Below, one piece after another: positions 35,070 to 44,577 of a stretch of DNA of 64,000 nucleotides (its first letter is position 1; the number at the start of each line of letters is the position of its first letter). The notes beneath the pieces are model-generated. The model was given only the letters and a program-made list of their open reading frames with translations. It had not been told where the DNA came from and did not search any database. The DNA is from Moorena bouillonii PNG (lineage in GTDB: Bacteria; Cyanobacteriota; Cyanobacteriia; Cyanobacteriales; Coleofasciculaceae), in contig NZ_MKZS01000001.1 of assembly GCF_001942495.1 (NCBI RefSeq), positions 6,061,871 through 6,125,870 on the forward strand. The letters run 5' to 3'. A program made the position numbers and the translations under genes.

Positions 35070-36674
35070 ATGTCTGTCAATTATGCTGATTCCTATTGGA
35101 AATATCTCGAAAGTGCTGGTCTGAATCTGGATTCAGAGACTTTATCTACTGTAGAGACCAGTATTGAAGGTACGTCTTGGGATAATCCGACTTCTGCTAT
35201 AGAATTGAACAACTGTGCTGTAGTAGCATTAATTGAAGCTGAGCAATGTGACAATTCATCTCTACGTGCGATGTATGTTGAGATGGCTTTTGATGCTTTG
35301 AATCAGGGAATTGAGTTGTCTGGTCATCCCCTGTGTGCTGCTCATTTAGCTCTAGTTTTCGCCATGACTGGAGAAATGGAGCAGGGGATACAAACAGCAT
35401 TTCCAACCTTAATTAATATCTTACATCCCGCTGATATTAATGAGCAATCCATACCTCTAGGACTAGTTTATCTACCTTCTGGAAATAGCTTTACAGGTAA
35501 TCGATATGAGCAATTGGCTCACATTCTAGATGCTGAGGATGGCTACGCTCAATCAATTTTTTTGTTAAGTGAGGTTTTATGTCGCTCACAATTGGTATTT
35601 TATAATGCTACGGGATTGCGGTTTCTCCATCTTGCTGTTCAACTATTCTCCGATTCCCCGTCTATTCATTTAAAGTTGGGAATTGCTAGCCTGGTCAATA
35701 GTCAATGGGAAGGATTATTGAATTTACACCAGGCTAAAAATTTGGCTCCCTATTCGTCTAGGATTATACAATCACTATACCTCGCTTATCGAGATTTAGG
35801 ACAGAGAGACTTAGCTAAGTATTGGGGAGATATGGGGCTAGCTATGGCTGGCGATATTAGGGACGAAGATTCGGATTTAATCGGGTTTAAATGGACTGAA
35901 TTAGAGCTTGAAAGTCCATTTACTTATGTGACCTTTGAAGAGCAGTTACTATTAGCGGTTGAGCCAAGTCTACGGAGTTTGGTGACAAGTGTATTAATTG
36001 CTCAAGGAGACTGGTTTGAAAAAGAAATGGAGTTTTGGCGCAACTGGCTCCAACCTGGAATGACTGTTATTGATGTTGGTGCTAATGCGGGAGTCTACAC
36101 CTTCAGTGCTGCTTTACGAGTAGGACCAGAAGGGTGTGTGCTAGCGGTTGAACCGTTTTCTGGTTGTGTTAGTTGTTTACGAGAAACCTGTACTATTAAT
36201 CAGTTAGACTGGGTGAAAGTGTGTGCAGGTGCAGCTAGCGATCGCAATGGTACTGCTCAACTGGCTCTTTATGGTGCTAGCGAACTTAATGAAATTGTTT
36301 CTACTGATGAAGAAGCAACTGTCAAAGCAGGTAATTTTGAGGAGGTTTCCTGCTTTACTCTGGATAGTTTGATTGAGCAAGAAGCTATTAGCAAGGTTGA
36401 TTTGTTGAAAATTGATGCAGAAGGTCACGAACTGCAAGTTTTAGCAGGTAGCAACAGGATTTTAACGGAATTTAGCCCAACGATACTGTACGAAAATATT
36501 GCAGGGAGTCGGGGTAGTAACCTAGCTGTTGCTGATTTTCTCAGAGACAGAGGCTATCAACTATATCAATATCAGCCTTACCTAGGGCAGTTAATTCCGA
36601 TAAATTCTAGGGAAGATTTACAAGGAAGACTGAATATTATTGCGTTGCGTGAAAATATAGCAAGGGAAGAATAG
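35070..36674 (+). CDS. FkbM-family methyltransferase with TPR-like N-terminal half
   Basis: 534 residues. The first ~300 residues are helical and repeat-like (ALIEAEQCDNSSLRAMYVEMAFDALNQGIELSG; LHQAKNLAPYSSRIIQSLYLAYRDLGQRD), resembling tetratricopeptides. The C-terminal third is a SAM-dependent methyltransferase of the FkbM family: motif I VIDVGANAGVYTF, acidic VLAVEPFSG and the FkbM signature LLKIDAEGHELQVLAG. FkbM enzymes O-methylate sugars or polyketides; the acceptor here is unknown. ATG follows AGAAAGCGGAA. It stands alone, divergent from glcE. Confidence 0.9.
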   Translation: MSVNYADSYWKYLESAGLNLDSETLSTVETSIEGTSWDNPTSAIELNNCAVVALIEAEQCDNSSLRAMYVEMAFDALNQGIELSGHPLCAAHLALVFAMTGEMEQGIQTAFPTLINILHPADINEQSIPLGLVYLPSGNSFTGNRYEQLAHILDAEDGYAQSIFLLSEVLCRSQLVFYNATGLRFLHLAVQLFSDSPSIHLKLGIASLVNSQWEGLLNLHQAKNLAPYSSRIIQSLYLAYRDLGQRDLAKYWGDMGLAMAGDIRDEDSDLIGFKWTELELESPFTYVTFEEQLLLAVEPSLRSLVTSVLIAQGDWFEKEMEFWRNWLQPGMTVIDVGANAGVYTFSAALRVGPEGCVLAVEPFSGCVSCLRETCTINQLDWVKVCAGAASDRNGTAQLALYGASELNEIVSTDEEATVKAGNFEEVSCFTLDSLIEQEAISKVDLLKIDAEGHELQVLAGSNRILTEFSPTILYENIAGSRGSNLAVADFLRDRGYQLYQYQPYLGQLIPINSREDLQGRLNIIALRENIAREE

Positions 36675-36698
36675 TTTAGGAAATAGTATTTTGGTTTC

Positions 36699-36875
36699 AA
36701 GGGAACAGGGAACGGGGAACAGGGAACAGGGATAATATTTGATGGTTTCGGTACTTCAATTCATTGTTGTCACTTCCGTTATTATTTTTTTGTACTAGTG
36801 GAATAGCTCATAAAAAAGTAGTTAAATAAGGCAAGAGGCAAGAGGCAAGAGGCAAAAGGCAAGAGGCAAGAGGCA
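36699..36875. repeat. GGGAACA and GGCAAGA heptamer arrays
   Basis: Four GGGAACA/GGAACGG units at about 36700-36731 and six GGCAAGA units at about 36829-36875, in the gap between the FkbM gene and cobB. GGCAAGA/AGGCAAAA units also recur upstream of the DUF29 gene near 57315. Confidence 0.85.
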
Positions 36876-36935
36876 AATGTTGATTTGAGAAACTTTTAAA
36901 GAAGAAACTAGACTGATTGCCTGTGTAGTCCTAAA

Positions 36936-38297
36936 CTAACTTGTCACTCCCTCAAAAGTGAATTGCTGACAGCGTTCCAAAAATCCCAGGGGAACCTCAA
37001 GACAACTACCCCAATGGAGATGAACATAGGAAGCATGGAGCTGATAGACTTGCCAACCTTCAACTCCAACCTTTCTCTGGTTATATCCCCGTAACTCAAA
37101 CAAGGGATTGGAGGGCATGACTGTCAAGTGGGAGCGATGAAATTCATGTCCCCAAACCGTTGCTCCGACAGGTAACAAGGGTCCATCGACCAAAGCAGTT
37201 GCCTGTCGATATCCTAAAGTAAGGGATTTTCCCATCACCGTAACCGTGGGTAATACCCCTACCATTGACCAAGATTTCCCGTCAAAATCTGTAATCTGCT
37301 CCCCCAAATACATCAATCCGCCACACTCAGCATAAGTGGGCATCCCTGACTCTATAGCTGTTCGCACTGACTCTCGCGCACTAGTATTTTCGGCGAGTTG
37401 CTCAGCAAAAACTTCTGGAAAACCACCACCAAAGTACATCCCTTGTATATCAGGAGGTAAAGTGGTATCGGTGAGGGGACTCCAATACACTAACTCTGCT
37501 CCTAGCTGTTCCAAACTATCGAGATTGTCTTGGTAATAGAAACTAAAAGCGCGATCGCATGCTACAGCAATTCGGATTAGAGCAGGTTGCTGGTTAGTAG
37601 AGGTTAGAGGTTGCTGGTGGCCAACCTTCAACTGTGAGTCAAGATGCTCCCAATTAAAGCAATTCTGTCCTAGATCAGCAAGTCGGTTAATCAAAGCATC
37701 CAGTTGAGTAATTTCAGCAGTAGGTATCAAGCCCAAGTGCCGATCGGGAATAGTTATATTATCCTGACGCTGTAGCTCTCCTAATACAGGAATGTGTAAC
37801 GGTTCGAGAGCATCCTTGAGCAATTCCAAATGGCGTGAGCTTCCGACTCGATTCAAAACTACCCCAGCTATGGTAATCCTGGGATCCCAGGATTGATAGC
37901 CATATGCGATCGCAGCCACGGAACGAGATAACCGAGAGCAATCCAACACTAATAACACTGGTATGTCTAACAGCCGCGCTACATGAGCTGTGCTGGCAAA
38001 ATCATCTTTTCCTGATGCTCCATCAAATAACCCCATCACCCCTTCAATCAGGGCATAATCTACTCCCTGGCAATGGCGATAAAAGCAATCTTTAACATAA
38101 TCTTCAGAGGTTAATACTGGGTCTAAATTCCGACAAGGACGTCCCGTAACCCGCTGATGAAACATCGGGTCAATGTAATCCGGACCGACTTTAAAGGATT
38201 GAATTTTATAGTTACACTTGGATAAATACGACAATAGGGCGAGCGTAACTGTTGTTTTGCCCACCCCACTACGTTCACCAGCGATGATTAAAGCCAT
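36936..38297 (-). CDS. cobB: Cobyrinate a,c-diamide synthase (CobB/CbiA)
   Basis: ATP- and glutamine-dependent amidation of cobyrinate side chains a and c in corrinoid synthesis. 453 residues. An N-terminal dethiobiotin-synthetase-like P-loop (GERSGVGKTTVTLALL, 7-22) and KVGPDYIDPMFH precede a type 3 glutamine amidotransferase domain with nucleophile Cys in TYAECGGLMYLG and catalytic His in GHEFHRSHL. ATG at 38297. It follows opcA on the same strand, so it may ride on the oxidative pentose phosphate transcripts, or only lie next to them. Confidence 0.95.
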   Translation of the reverse strand: MALIIAGERSGVGKTTVTLALLSYLSKCNYKIQSFKVGPDYIDPMFHQRVTGRPCRNLDPVLTSEDYVKDCFYRHCQGVDYALIEGVMGLFDGASGKDDFASTAHVARLLDIPVLLVLDCSRLSRSVAAIAYGYQSWDPRITIAGVVLNRVGSSRHLELLKDALEPLHIPVLGELQRQDNITIPDRHLGLIPTAEITQLDALINRLADLGQNCFNWEHLDSQLKVGHQQPLTSTNQQPALIRIAVACDRAFSFYYQDNLDSLEQLGAELVYWSPLTDTTLPPDIQGMYFGGGFPEVFAEQLAENTSARESVRTAIESGMPTYAECGGLMYLGEQITDFDGKSWSMVGVLPTVTVMGKSLTLGYRQATALVDGPLLPVGATVWGHEFHRSHLTVMPSNPLFELRGYNQRKVGVEGWQVYQLHASYVHLHWGSCLEVPLGFLERCQQFTFEGVTS

Positions 38298-38390
38298 TGA
38301 AGAGTTGAAGGTTTAAGGTTTTAAGGTTAAAGTTTATGATCTCAACATTGAACGTGCAACTTGTTAACCTTCAACGCTTCTGTCAAACCT

Positions 38391-39746
38391 TCAACTTGTT
38401 ACCGTCAACTTCAAAATTTCCTTGGTTACTGCCATACTTTCTTCGTATAGCATCTCCCGACCCCAGCGTTGTAATTGCTGAGAGAGCAAAAACTCTGTCT
38501 TCTGGTCAAACAAAGGCGATACCTGCTGAATGCGGCAAGACTGAGCACCACCACCAGCTTCCATCCGCATACAACCAGTGGTTTGTGAACACAATACAGT
38601 GCAGCAATCAGCTTGCAGGTTGGTCGAACCCAAGCGCAGGCTAATCAAATCACCTGCCACATCTCCGACATCAGCTACCGGGATAGCTGCCAATTCTGCT
38701 TCTACAGGTTGCTGGTTGGGTCTGATAAATTTAACACGCCGCAGGTCGTAATCCCCACCCTCTTTGAGATCAGACTTGGGAACCCATTCTAAGCGAGACG
38801 CTAACCAACTGAGAAACATCAGTGCTTGAGCCTCATTCCCTTTTTGGTAATCAATGGTAACTTGATCAACTTCGTAGATTGCCCCACGACGTTCTGGTGG
38901 ATCAAATGCTTCTGCGGTTAACTCTTGCCATGCTGCCAACCGTGCCCAATTCAGGTCAGCCACTGGTGTGCCCTGATTGATCAGCTCACACATTTGTGAT
39001 AACTGTTCCTCTGGATTGCTAAAGCTACTTGAGTCAACAATGACGGTATTACTTAGCCCTGCTAAGCGTTGGAACAACCCATAATTAGGATCAGGAGTTC
39101 CCTTCCACCAGAGGAATTTCGGCAGTTCTGGTAACATCAATTCCGAAATGACACCACTAATCCGTTCCAAAGCAGCAGCGGTGCCAGTTAGGGTGATGTA
39201 TTCACAACATATTAATGTACTCTGGCTTTGCTTTTGAATGGGGCAAGAGGCAGATACCTGAGCCTTAACCCCTTCATCTTCTCCGGCAATAGGACAAAGG
39301 GCAATAATGCGACAGGGGTTAGAGGCTGCGATCGCATCGGCAATTCCAAATCCTTCTAAATCACCGGAATACTCTAGCTTCTTCTGGGTCTGTCCCTTCT
39401 GGACAGATTCATTGTATTCTTCCCGTAGTTTTGCCTTAGTCGCCTCATCTGCTCTACCCGTTCTTTCCAATCCGTAGGCTTTCTGTGCTGCCTTGAGAGC
39501 AGCGACCATGCGCGGGCCTAGAATACCATCAATTGGACCGGAATAATATCCCAGTGCTGCTAATAGCTGCTGGGTTTCTTCAGGTTCATAAACCACTAAA
39601 CTAAAGGTCGTTGCCCTGATCGCACTGGGAGAGTCACCGTTTTCACCATAGCTTTGCCAAATTTGACGCAGTTCCGCTTCAATTTCACCCAAGGAAACAT
39701 CTTTGGGTGGTTGTATCGAAAGCAACGGAGGAGATTGTGTAGCCAT
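38391..39746 (-). CDS. opcA: Glucose-6-phosphate dehydrogenase assembly protein OpcA
   Basis: Cyanobacterial allosteric/assembly partner of Zwf, 451 residues. After a short N-terminal helix it carries a peptidoglycan-binding-like fold (about 60-110; LLAALGYYSGPIDGILGPRMVAALKAAQKAYGL), common in cyanobacterial OpcA. The OpcA domain proper follows (RIIALCPI, LPKFLWWKGTP, LSQMCELINQGTPVADLNWARLAAWQEL). Several Cys (CC, CTVLC) may be redox-sensitive, as described for OpcA-Zwf. It follows zwf by 85 bp on the same strand; the classic order fbp-tal-zwf-opcA is preserved. Confidence 0.95.
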   Translation of the reverse strand: MATQSPPLLSIQPPKDVSLGEIEAELRQIWQSYGENGDSPSAIRATTFSLVVYEPEETQQLLAALGYYSGPIDGILGPRMVAALKAAQKAYGLERTGRADEATKAKLREEYNESVQKGQTQKKLEYSGDLEGFGIADAIAASNPCRIIALCPIAGEDEGVKAQVSASCPIQKQSQSTLICCEYITLTGTAAALERISGVISELMLPELPKFLWWKGTPDPNYGLFQRLAGLSNTVIVDSSSFSNPEEQLSQMCELINQGTPVADLNWARLAAWQELTAEAFDPPERRGAIYEVDQVTIDYQKGNEAQALMFLSWLASRLEWVPKSDLKEGGDYDLRRVKFIRPNQQPVEAELAAIPVADVGDVAGDLISLRLGSTNLQADCCTVLCSQTTGCMRMEAGGGAQSCRIQQVSPLFDQKTEFLLSQQLQRWGREMLYEESMAVTKEILKLTVTS

Positions 39747-39831
39747 AGCAATTCACTTGTTTTTTGTCAATAGTCAGTAGTCACTAGTCAATAGTCAGTA
39801 GTTATTAGTCACTACTGACTAAGTGACTAAC

Positions 39832-41361
39832 TTAAAGTCTGCGCCAGCGACGTCCATCTCGATTAATTAGGTGTTCGGCTTCCTTTGGTTCCCAAGTGCC
39901 TGCTTCATACTGAGGTATAGATGCTGGATCAGCCGGACCATCCCAAGCTGCTAAGGCTGGTGTCACTACCCTCCAGGCTTCTTCCACTTCATCAGCACGG
40001 GTAAACAAGGTTTGATCCCCCAACATACAGTCAAGTAACAGCCGATTATAGGCATCAGCGGTTGCCACACCAAAGGAAGAACCGTAGCTAAAGTCCATAT
40101 CTACGGTACGGGTGCGCAAATCTGGTCCTGGCCGTTTCGCCTCAAAACGCAGAGAAATTCCCTCATTGGGCTGCAAGCGCAGAGTTAAGACATTGGGGCT
40201 AGTCTGCTGAGCCGCAGATTTAAAAATCATTAGGGGAACTTTACGAAACTGAATGGAGATCTCACTGACCTTCTTCGGTAGTCGTTTCCCCGTGCGCAGG
40301 TAAAAGGGAACTCCTTGCCAGCGCCAGTTATCAATCAGTAGCTTTAGGGCGACATAGGTGGGAGTAGTGGAATTGGGGTCAACCCCTTTTTCTTCCCGAT
40401 ACCCAGGCACTTGTTTGCCTTTCATCCAACCTGCTGCATACTGACCCCGCACTGCTGAATTTTCTAGATTATGAATATCTGCCAGGTGAGTAGCTTGAAT
40501 TACCTTGACCTTTTCAGTACGCATACTGTCAGCGTCCAGAGCATTGGGAGCTTCCATGGCCGTTAGGCAAAATAGCTGCATCAAATGGTTCTGCACCATA
40601 TCCCGCAGTGCGCCGGATTTGTCGTAGTAACCTGCCCGTTCCTCTACCCCTACTGATTCGCCTACGGTAATCTGGATATGGTCAACAAACTGGCGATTCC
40701 AAAGGGGCTCAAATATAGCATTACCAAACCGGAACACTAACAGGTTCTGAACCGTTTCTTTGCCCAGATAGTGGTCAATGCGGTAAATTTGCTCTTCTTT
40801 GCAGACTTTTTGTACCACCCGGTTGAGAGATTGAGCTGAACTTAAATCCTTCCCGAAGGGTTTTTCAATTACCAAGCGCTGCTTCACTGGGTCACTCAGC
40901 ATTCCCGCTGCCCCCAATTGCTGGATGGCTTCTGTAAAGAATCTGGGAGCTACGGCTAAATAAAATACCCGGTTTCCCCGTGTTCCCCGTTTACCATCGA
41001 GTTCTGCCAAGAAGGCTTTCAGCTTCTGGTAACTTTCGGCTTTATCCATGTCACCGGAACAGTAAAACAGGCCATCGGCAAAGTCTTGCCACAACTCCTC
41101 CGATTGAATCCCATCGGAAAATTCCTCGATTCCCTCCCGCATTTGTTCCCGGAAGTAGTCATGAGTCCAATCTCGACGGGCAACACCAACGATGGTAATT
41201 TCTGGTGGTAGACGTCGTTCTCGTTTAAGCTGGTAAAGTGCTGGTACGAGCTTGCGTTTAGTCAAATCTCCGGACGCGCCATAAATCACCATAATCAATG
41301 GTTCTGGCGTGCGCTCCTGTTGCAAGCCCACTCTTAAGGGATTTTCTAGCAGAGTAACCAT
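39832..41361 (-). CDS. zwf: Glucose-6-phosphate 1-dehydrogenase
   Basis: First step of the oxidative pentose phosphate pathway, giving 6-phosphogluconolactone and NADPH, the main respiratory fuel of dark cyanobacteria. 509 residues, full length. N-terminal Rossmann motif [17 protein letters not shown] (about 26-42), catalytic [19 protein letters not shown] and substrate site [13 protein letters not shown] behind AGGCAAAG. Between tal and opcA on the minus strand; expected to need OpcA for full activity. TGTTGCTGC-type repeats do not enter it. Confidence 0.97.
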   Translation of the reverse strand: MVTLLENPLRVGLQQERTPEPLIMVIYGASGDLTKRKLVPALYQLKRERRLPPEITIVGVARRDWTHDYFREQMREGIEEFSDGIQSEELWQDFADGLFYCSGDMDKAESYQKLKAFLAELDGKRGTRGNRVFYLAVAPRFFTEAIQQLGAAGMLSDPVKQRLVIEKPFGKDLSSAQSLNRVVQKVCKEEQIYRIDHYLGKETVQNLLVFRFGNAIFEPLWNRQFVDHIQITVGESVGVEERAGYYDKSGALRDMVQNHLMQLFCLTAMEAPNALDADSMRTEKVKVIQATHLADIHNLENSAVRGQYAAGWMKGKQVPGYREEKGVDPNSTTPTYVALKLLIDNWRWQGVPFYLRTGKRLPKKVSEISIQFRKVPLMIFKSAAQQTSPNVLTLRLQPNEGISLRFEAKRPGPDLRTRTVDMDFSYGSSFGVATADAYNRLLLDCMLGDQTLFTRADEVEEAWRVVTPALAAWDGPADPASIPQYEAGTWEPKEAEHLINRDGRRWRRL

Positions 41362-41374
41362 CTTTGCCTATTGA

Positions 41375-41600
41375 AGGTGATCAAGGTGAAGGTTAAAGGT
41401 TAAAGGTTAAAGGTTAAAGGTTAAAGGTTAAAGGTTATCAGGTTAAAGGTTAAAGGTTAAAGGTTGTTTTTGCTCAGGCGTCCCTTTTAGGGTAGGTTGA
41501 AGGGTGTTCGCGTAGCGTGGCCTAAAAGCCAAGGTTAAGACTTTACATTAGCTTTCTTACGAAGCTATTTTGTCACCCAACAACCTTCAACCTATATTAA
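41375..41600. repeat. AGGTTAA heptamers plus GTTCGCGTAGCGTGGCC box
   Basis: About ten AGGTTAA units (41385-41465) upstream of zwf, a GTTCGCGTAGCG box at about 41506-41530, and TTCAACC remnants at about 41585. The block occupies the tal-zwf spacer. Confidence 0.85.
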
Positions 41601-41624
41601 CTGGCAACCTTAAAACTTCTTATA

Positions 41625-42779
41625 TTACACTGTAGCCAATAATTTGACTTTGTTTTCTAAAGATGAAATTAAGGAATCAAAGGGCTTAACAAATTTAACG
41701 ATCCCTTCATCTAGCAATTCATCCATAACTTGGCTGAGATTGATATTTACATCAGGATCGTTGAGAGAGTTGATGGTTTGGTAAGCTTCTTCAACACCTG
41801 TCTCAATCCGACTTTCTGGGGAACAGTGATCGGCACAAGCTTCGATGGTATTGGGAGGCAGGGTGTTGACAGTATTCGGTCCAATGAGTTCATCGACATA
41901 CATCACATCGCTGTAGGCAGGGTTTTTGGTGCTGGTGCTTGCCCACAATAACCGCTGTACCTGCGCACCTTTTGCTGATAGAGCTTTCCAGCGATCGCTT
42001 TGGATAATTTCTTTGTACTTCTGGTAGGCAATTTTAGCGTTAGCGATCGCAACTTTGCCTTCAATTCCCTTTAGCTTCGCTGTCAAATTGGGGTCATCGA
42101 CACCTGCACTTTTTTCCTCCAATTTGGCATCCACTTTGCTATCAATGCGGCTGAGGAAGAAACTAGCTACAGAAGCAATATTACTAATATCTTTCCCTTC
42201 TGCCGCTCGTTTTTCTAAACCCCGGATATAAGCCCAGAATGTTTCAACGTAGCTTTCTACAGAGAAGAGCAAGGTAACATTAACGTTGATTCCTTCACTG
42301 ATAGCTTGCTCTACTGCGGGTAACCCTTCTGGGGTACCGGGAATCTTAATCATCACGTTTTCCCTACCAATAGCTTCGTAATAGCGTTGGGCTTCGGAAA
42401 TCGTGCTTTGAGTATCTTTGGCGATAGTGGGTGGGACTTCAATGCTGACGTAACCATCTAACCCATTGGTTTGGTCGTAGACAGGTTTGAAGATATCACA
42501 AGCATTAGAAATGTCTTCAAATACCAGGGATTCGTAAATTTCCATCACCGACTTCTCGGCACGAATACCGGCTTCAATATCTGCATCGTAGATGGCATTG
42601 CCTGCGATCGCTTTTTCAAAAATTGCTGGGTTGGAGGTTATCCCACAAATTCCCCGGGTTTTAATCAGTTCTTTTAGTTCTCCAGACTCAATCAGCGTGC
42701 GGCTGAGATTATCCATCCAGATACTCTGACCATAATTTTTTTCAATCTGAAAAATCGGATTCTCGGCTGTCGTTGTCAT
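41625..42779 (-). CDS. tal: Transaldolase
   Basis: Transfers dihydroxyacetone units between sugar phosphates in the pentose phosphate pathway. 384 residues, the long form typical of cyanobacteria and actinobacteria. The Schiff-base Lys is in NVMIKIPGTPEGLPAVEQAI; GYVSIEVPP, GINVNVTLLFSVESY and SVASFFLSRIDSKVDAKLE are further family motifs. ATG with a good ribosome site (AAGGAG, seven bases before). Between fbp and zwf in the conserved operon order. Confidence 0.96.
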   Translation of the reverse strand: MTTTAENPIFQIEKNYGQSIWMDNLSRTLIESGELKELIKTRGICGITSNPAIFEKAIAGNAIYDADIEAGIRAEKSVMEIYESLVFEDISNACDIFKPVYDQTNGLDGYVSIEVPPTIAKDTQSTISEAQRYYEAIGRENVMIKIPGTPEGLPAVEQAISEGINVNVTLLFSVESYVETFWAYIRGLEKRAAEGKDISNIASVASFFLSRIDSKVDAKLEEKSAGVDDPNLTAKLKGIEGKVAIANAKIAYQKYKEIIQSDRWKALSAKGAQVQRLLWASTSTKNPAYSDVMYVDELIGPNTVNTLPPNTIEACADHCSPESRIETGVEEAYQTINSLNDPDVNINLSQVMDELLDEGIVKFVKPFDSLISSLENKVKLLATV

Positions 42780-42804
42780 TGCTTAGCTCCTTATGTGTTA
42801 TTTG

Positions 42805-43253
42805 TCAAGGGTTTAAGGTTGTTCACCTTTCGGGTTCGGTGTAGGGTTGGTTGGTTGAAGGTTGAAGGTTGAAGGTTGGTTGGTTGAAGGTTGAAGGTTG
42901 GTTGGTTGAAGGTTTAAGGTTGAAGGTTGAAGGTTGGTTGGTTGAACGCGATCGCTTTCAACCAGTTAACCTTGGCCTTTGGCCACGCGATCGCTTTCAA
43001 CCAGTTAACCTTGGCCTTTGGCCACGCGATCGCTCGATTGCGGGACGCGCGTCCATCGCGTTCAACCTGTTAACCTTGGCCTTTGGCCACGCGATCGCGT
43101 TCAACCGCTTAACCTTGGCCAAAAGGCCACGCGATCGCGTTCAACCTGTTAACCTTCAACCGCTTAACCTTCAACCGCTTAACCTTCAACCAGTTAACCT
43201 TCAACCGATTAACCTGCAACCGATTAACCTTCAACCGGTTAACCTTCAACCTT
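42805..43253. repeat. Composite repeat block with HIP1 octamers in the fbp-tal spacer
   Basis: About 450 bp of AAGGTTGGTTGGTTGAAGG units, then units AACC-AGTTAACC-TTGGCC-TTTGGCCAC-GCGATCGC repeated, then TTAACCTTCAACC heptamers. Five GCGATCGC (HIP1) octamers lie inside the repeat units between about 42946 and 43140, an unusual density. The whole 474-bp spacer is repeat; no gene. Confidence 0.9.
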
Positions 43254-44333
43254 TTAACCCTGATCTACGTGCCCTGCCACTTCCAAATTTTCTTGCGCTT
43301 GCCTTGCCTTTTCCTCAATGAAGGACTTGACCAAAGCTACATCCTCTTTGCTGCCAATAATTAATGGAGTACGAGCATGGAGGGTTTTTGGCACAGTATC
43401 CAAAATGTCTTCGGTACCTGTACTGGCAGCGCCTCCGGCTTGTTCTATCAAAAAGGCTAGGGGAGAAGATTCGTATAGTAGACGCAACTTCCCTTCTGGT
43501 TTCTTAACAGTACCGGGATAAAGGAAGACACCGCCCTGATACAAGATGCGGTGAAAATCTCCCACTAATGCCCCGCCATAGCGAGCGGTATAGCCTTCAT
43601 GGCGATGGACATAGCGAATATAGTCCCGTATGGATTCTTCCCACTGCCAGAAGTTTCCTTCATTGGTGCTATACACTGGGCCATGTTCTGGCACCTCAAT
43701 GTTTTCCTTCGACAGGATAAACTCTCCCAAACTTGGGTCGAGGGTGAAGGCATGAACACCAGTACCGATGGAATACACCAGGATTGTGCTAGGACCATAG
43801 AGAACGTAGCCAGCAGCAATTTGCTTATGCCCGTTTTGGAGAAGATCACGGGCTTCCCCGTCTAGATCATCTCCTTCTTGCTTACGAATCGAAAAAATCG
43901 AACCAACATTCAAGTTCGTGTCGATATTGGAGGAACCATCAATGGGGTCATACAGCAGAGTGTAACGTCCAATTGGGCAATTCTCCGGGATATAGTAGGG
44001 TTTTTCCATTTCCTCGGAGGCCAAGCGACAGACGAGACCACTTTGCTTAAATACCGAGATGAAAACATCATTGGCATAGAGATCCATCCTTTTGACAGAT
44101 TCACCCTGCACATTGACTTCACCCGTGAATCCTAACACCCCTTCCATCAAACCAGCTCGGCTCATGCGTTGAGCAATTAGCTTAGCAGCTAGGGCGATGC
44201 GATTCATGAGGGCACTTAGGTCTTGTGCCTCCATGGAAAAACTTTGGAGTTGCTCGAAAACGTGACGGGATAACGTTTTACAATCCCGATCCAGGGCTCT
44301 TTCTTGAGTTCTAGCTTCAGCTACCTCTGCCAT
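43254..44333 (-). CDS. fbp: Class I fructose-1,6-bisphosphatase
   Basis: Hydrolyses fructose 1,6-bisphosphate in gluconeogenesis and the Calvin cycle; 359 residues. Metal/phosphate site [14 protein letters not shown] (about 130-143), [18 protein letters not shown], then [22 protein letters not shown] and the C-terminal [20 protein letters not shown] behind GGGAGG. It is the first gene of the minus-strand group fbp-tal-zwf-opcA, and its 3' end touches the repeat block in the fbp-tal spacer; the last residues (EVAGHVDQG) may be repeat-affected. Divergent from pfkA. Confidence 0.95.
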   Translation of the reverse strand: MAEVAEARTQERALDRDCKTLSRHVFEQLQSFSMEAQDLSALMNRIALAAKLIAQRMSRAGLMEGVLGFTGEVNVQGESVKRMDLYANDVFISVFKQSGLVCRLASEEMEKPYYIPENCPIGRYTLLYDPIDGSSNIDTNLNVGSIFSIRKQEGDDLDGEARDLLQNGHKQIAAGYVLYGPSTILVYSIGTGVHAFTLDPSLGEFILSKENIEVPEHGPVYSTNEGNFWQWEESIRDYIRYVHRHEGYTARYGGALVGDFHRILYQGGVFLYPGTVKKPEGKLRLLYESSPLAFLIEQAGGAASTGTEDILDTVPKTLHARTPLIIGSKEDVALVKSFIEEKARQAQENLEVAGHVDQG

Positions 44334-44577
44334 AATTTTTGTCCTCCCTAGGTCTTAGGGCACGTGGTTTGTCAGAGATGTTGGTGTTCGCAAGAGTACC
44401 GATTGGCCCAGTGCCTAGTCCTCTTCACTCTCTATCTTAGGGAGGCATTTTTGATGATGCTTAATAACTTTAGAAGAAATACAGAAATCAAATCTTCACA
44501 CCATTTTTCTTGTCTTGGAGCCTATACCTGAGGTCAAATTGATGTGAACATAGGCATTACAACCTTAAACGGAGATT

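Noticed and set aside
42869-43321. 150-codon frame in the fbp-tal spacer
   Set aside because: Entirely repeat-derived (NLQPLNLQPVNLQP), overlapping the fbp 3' end.
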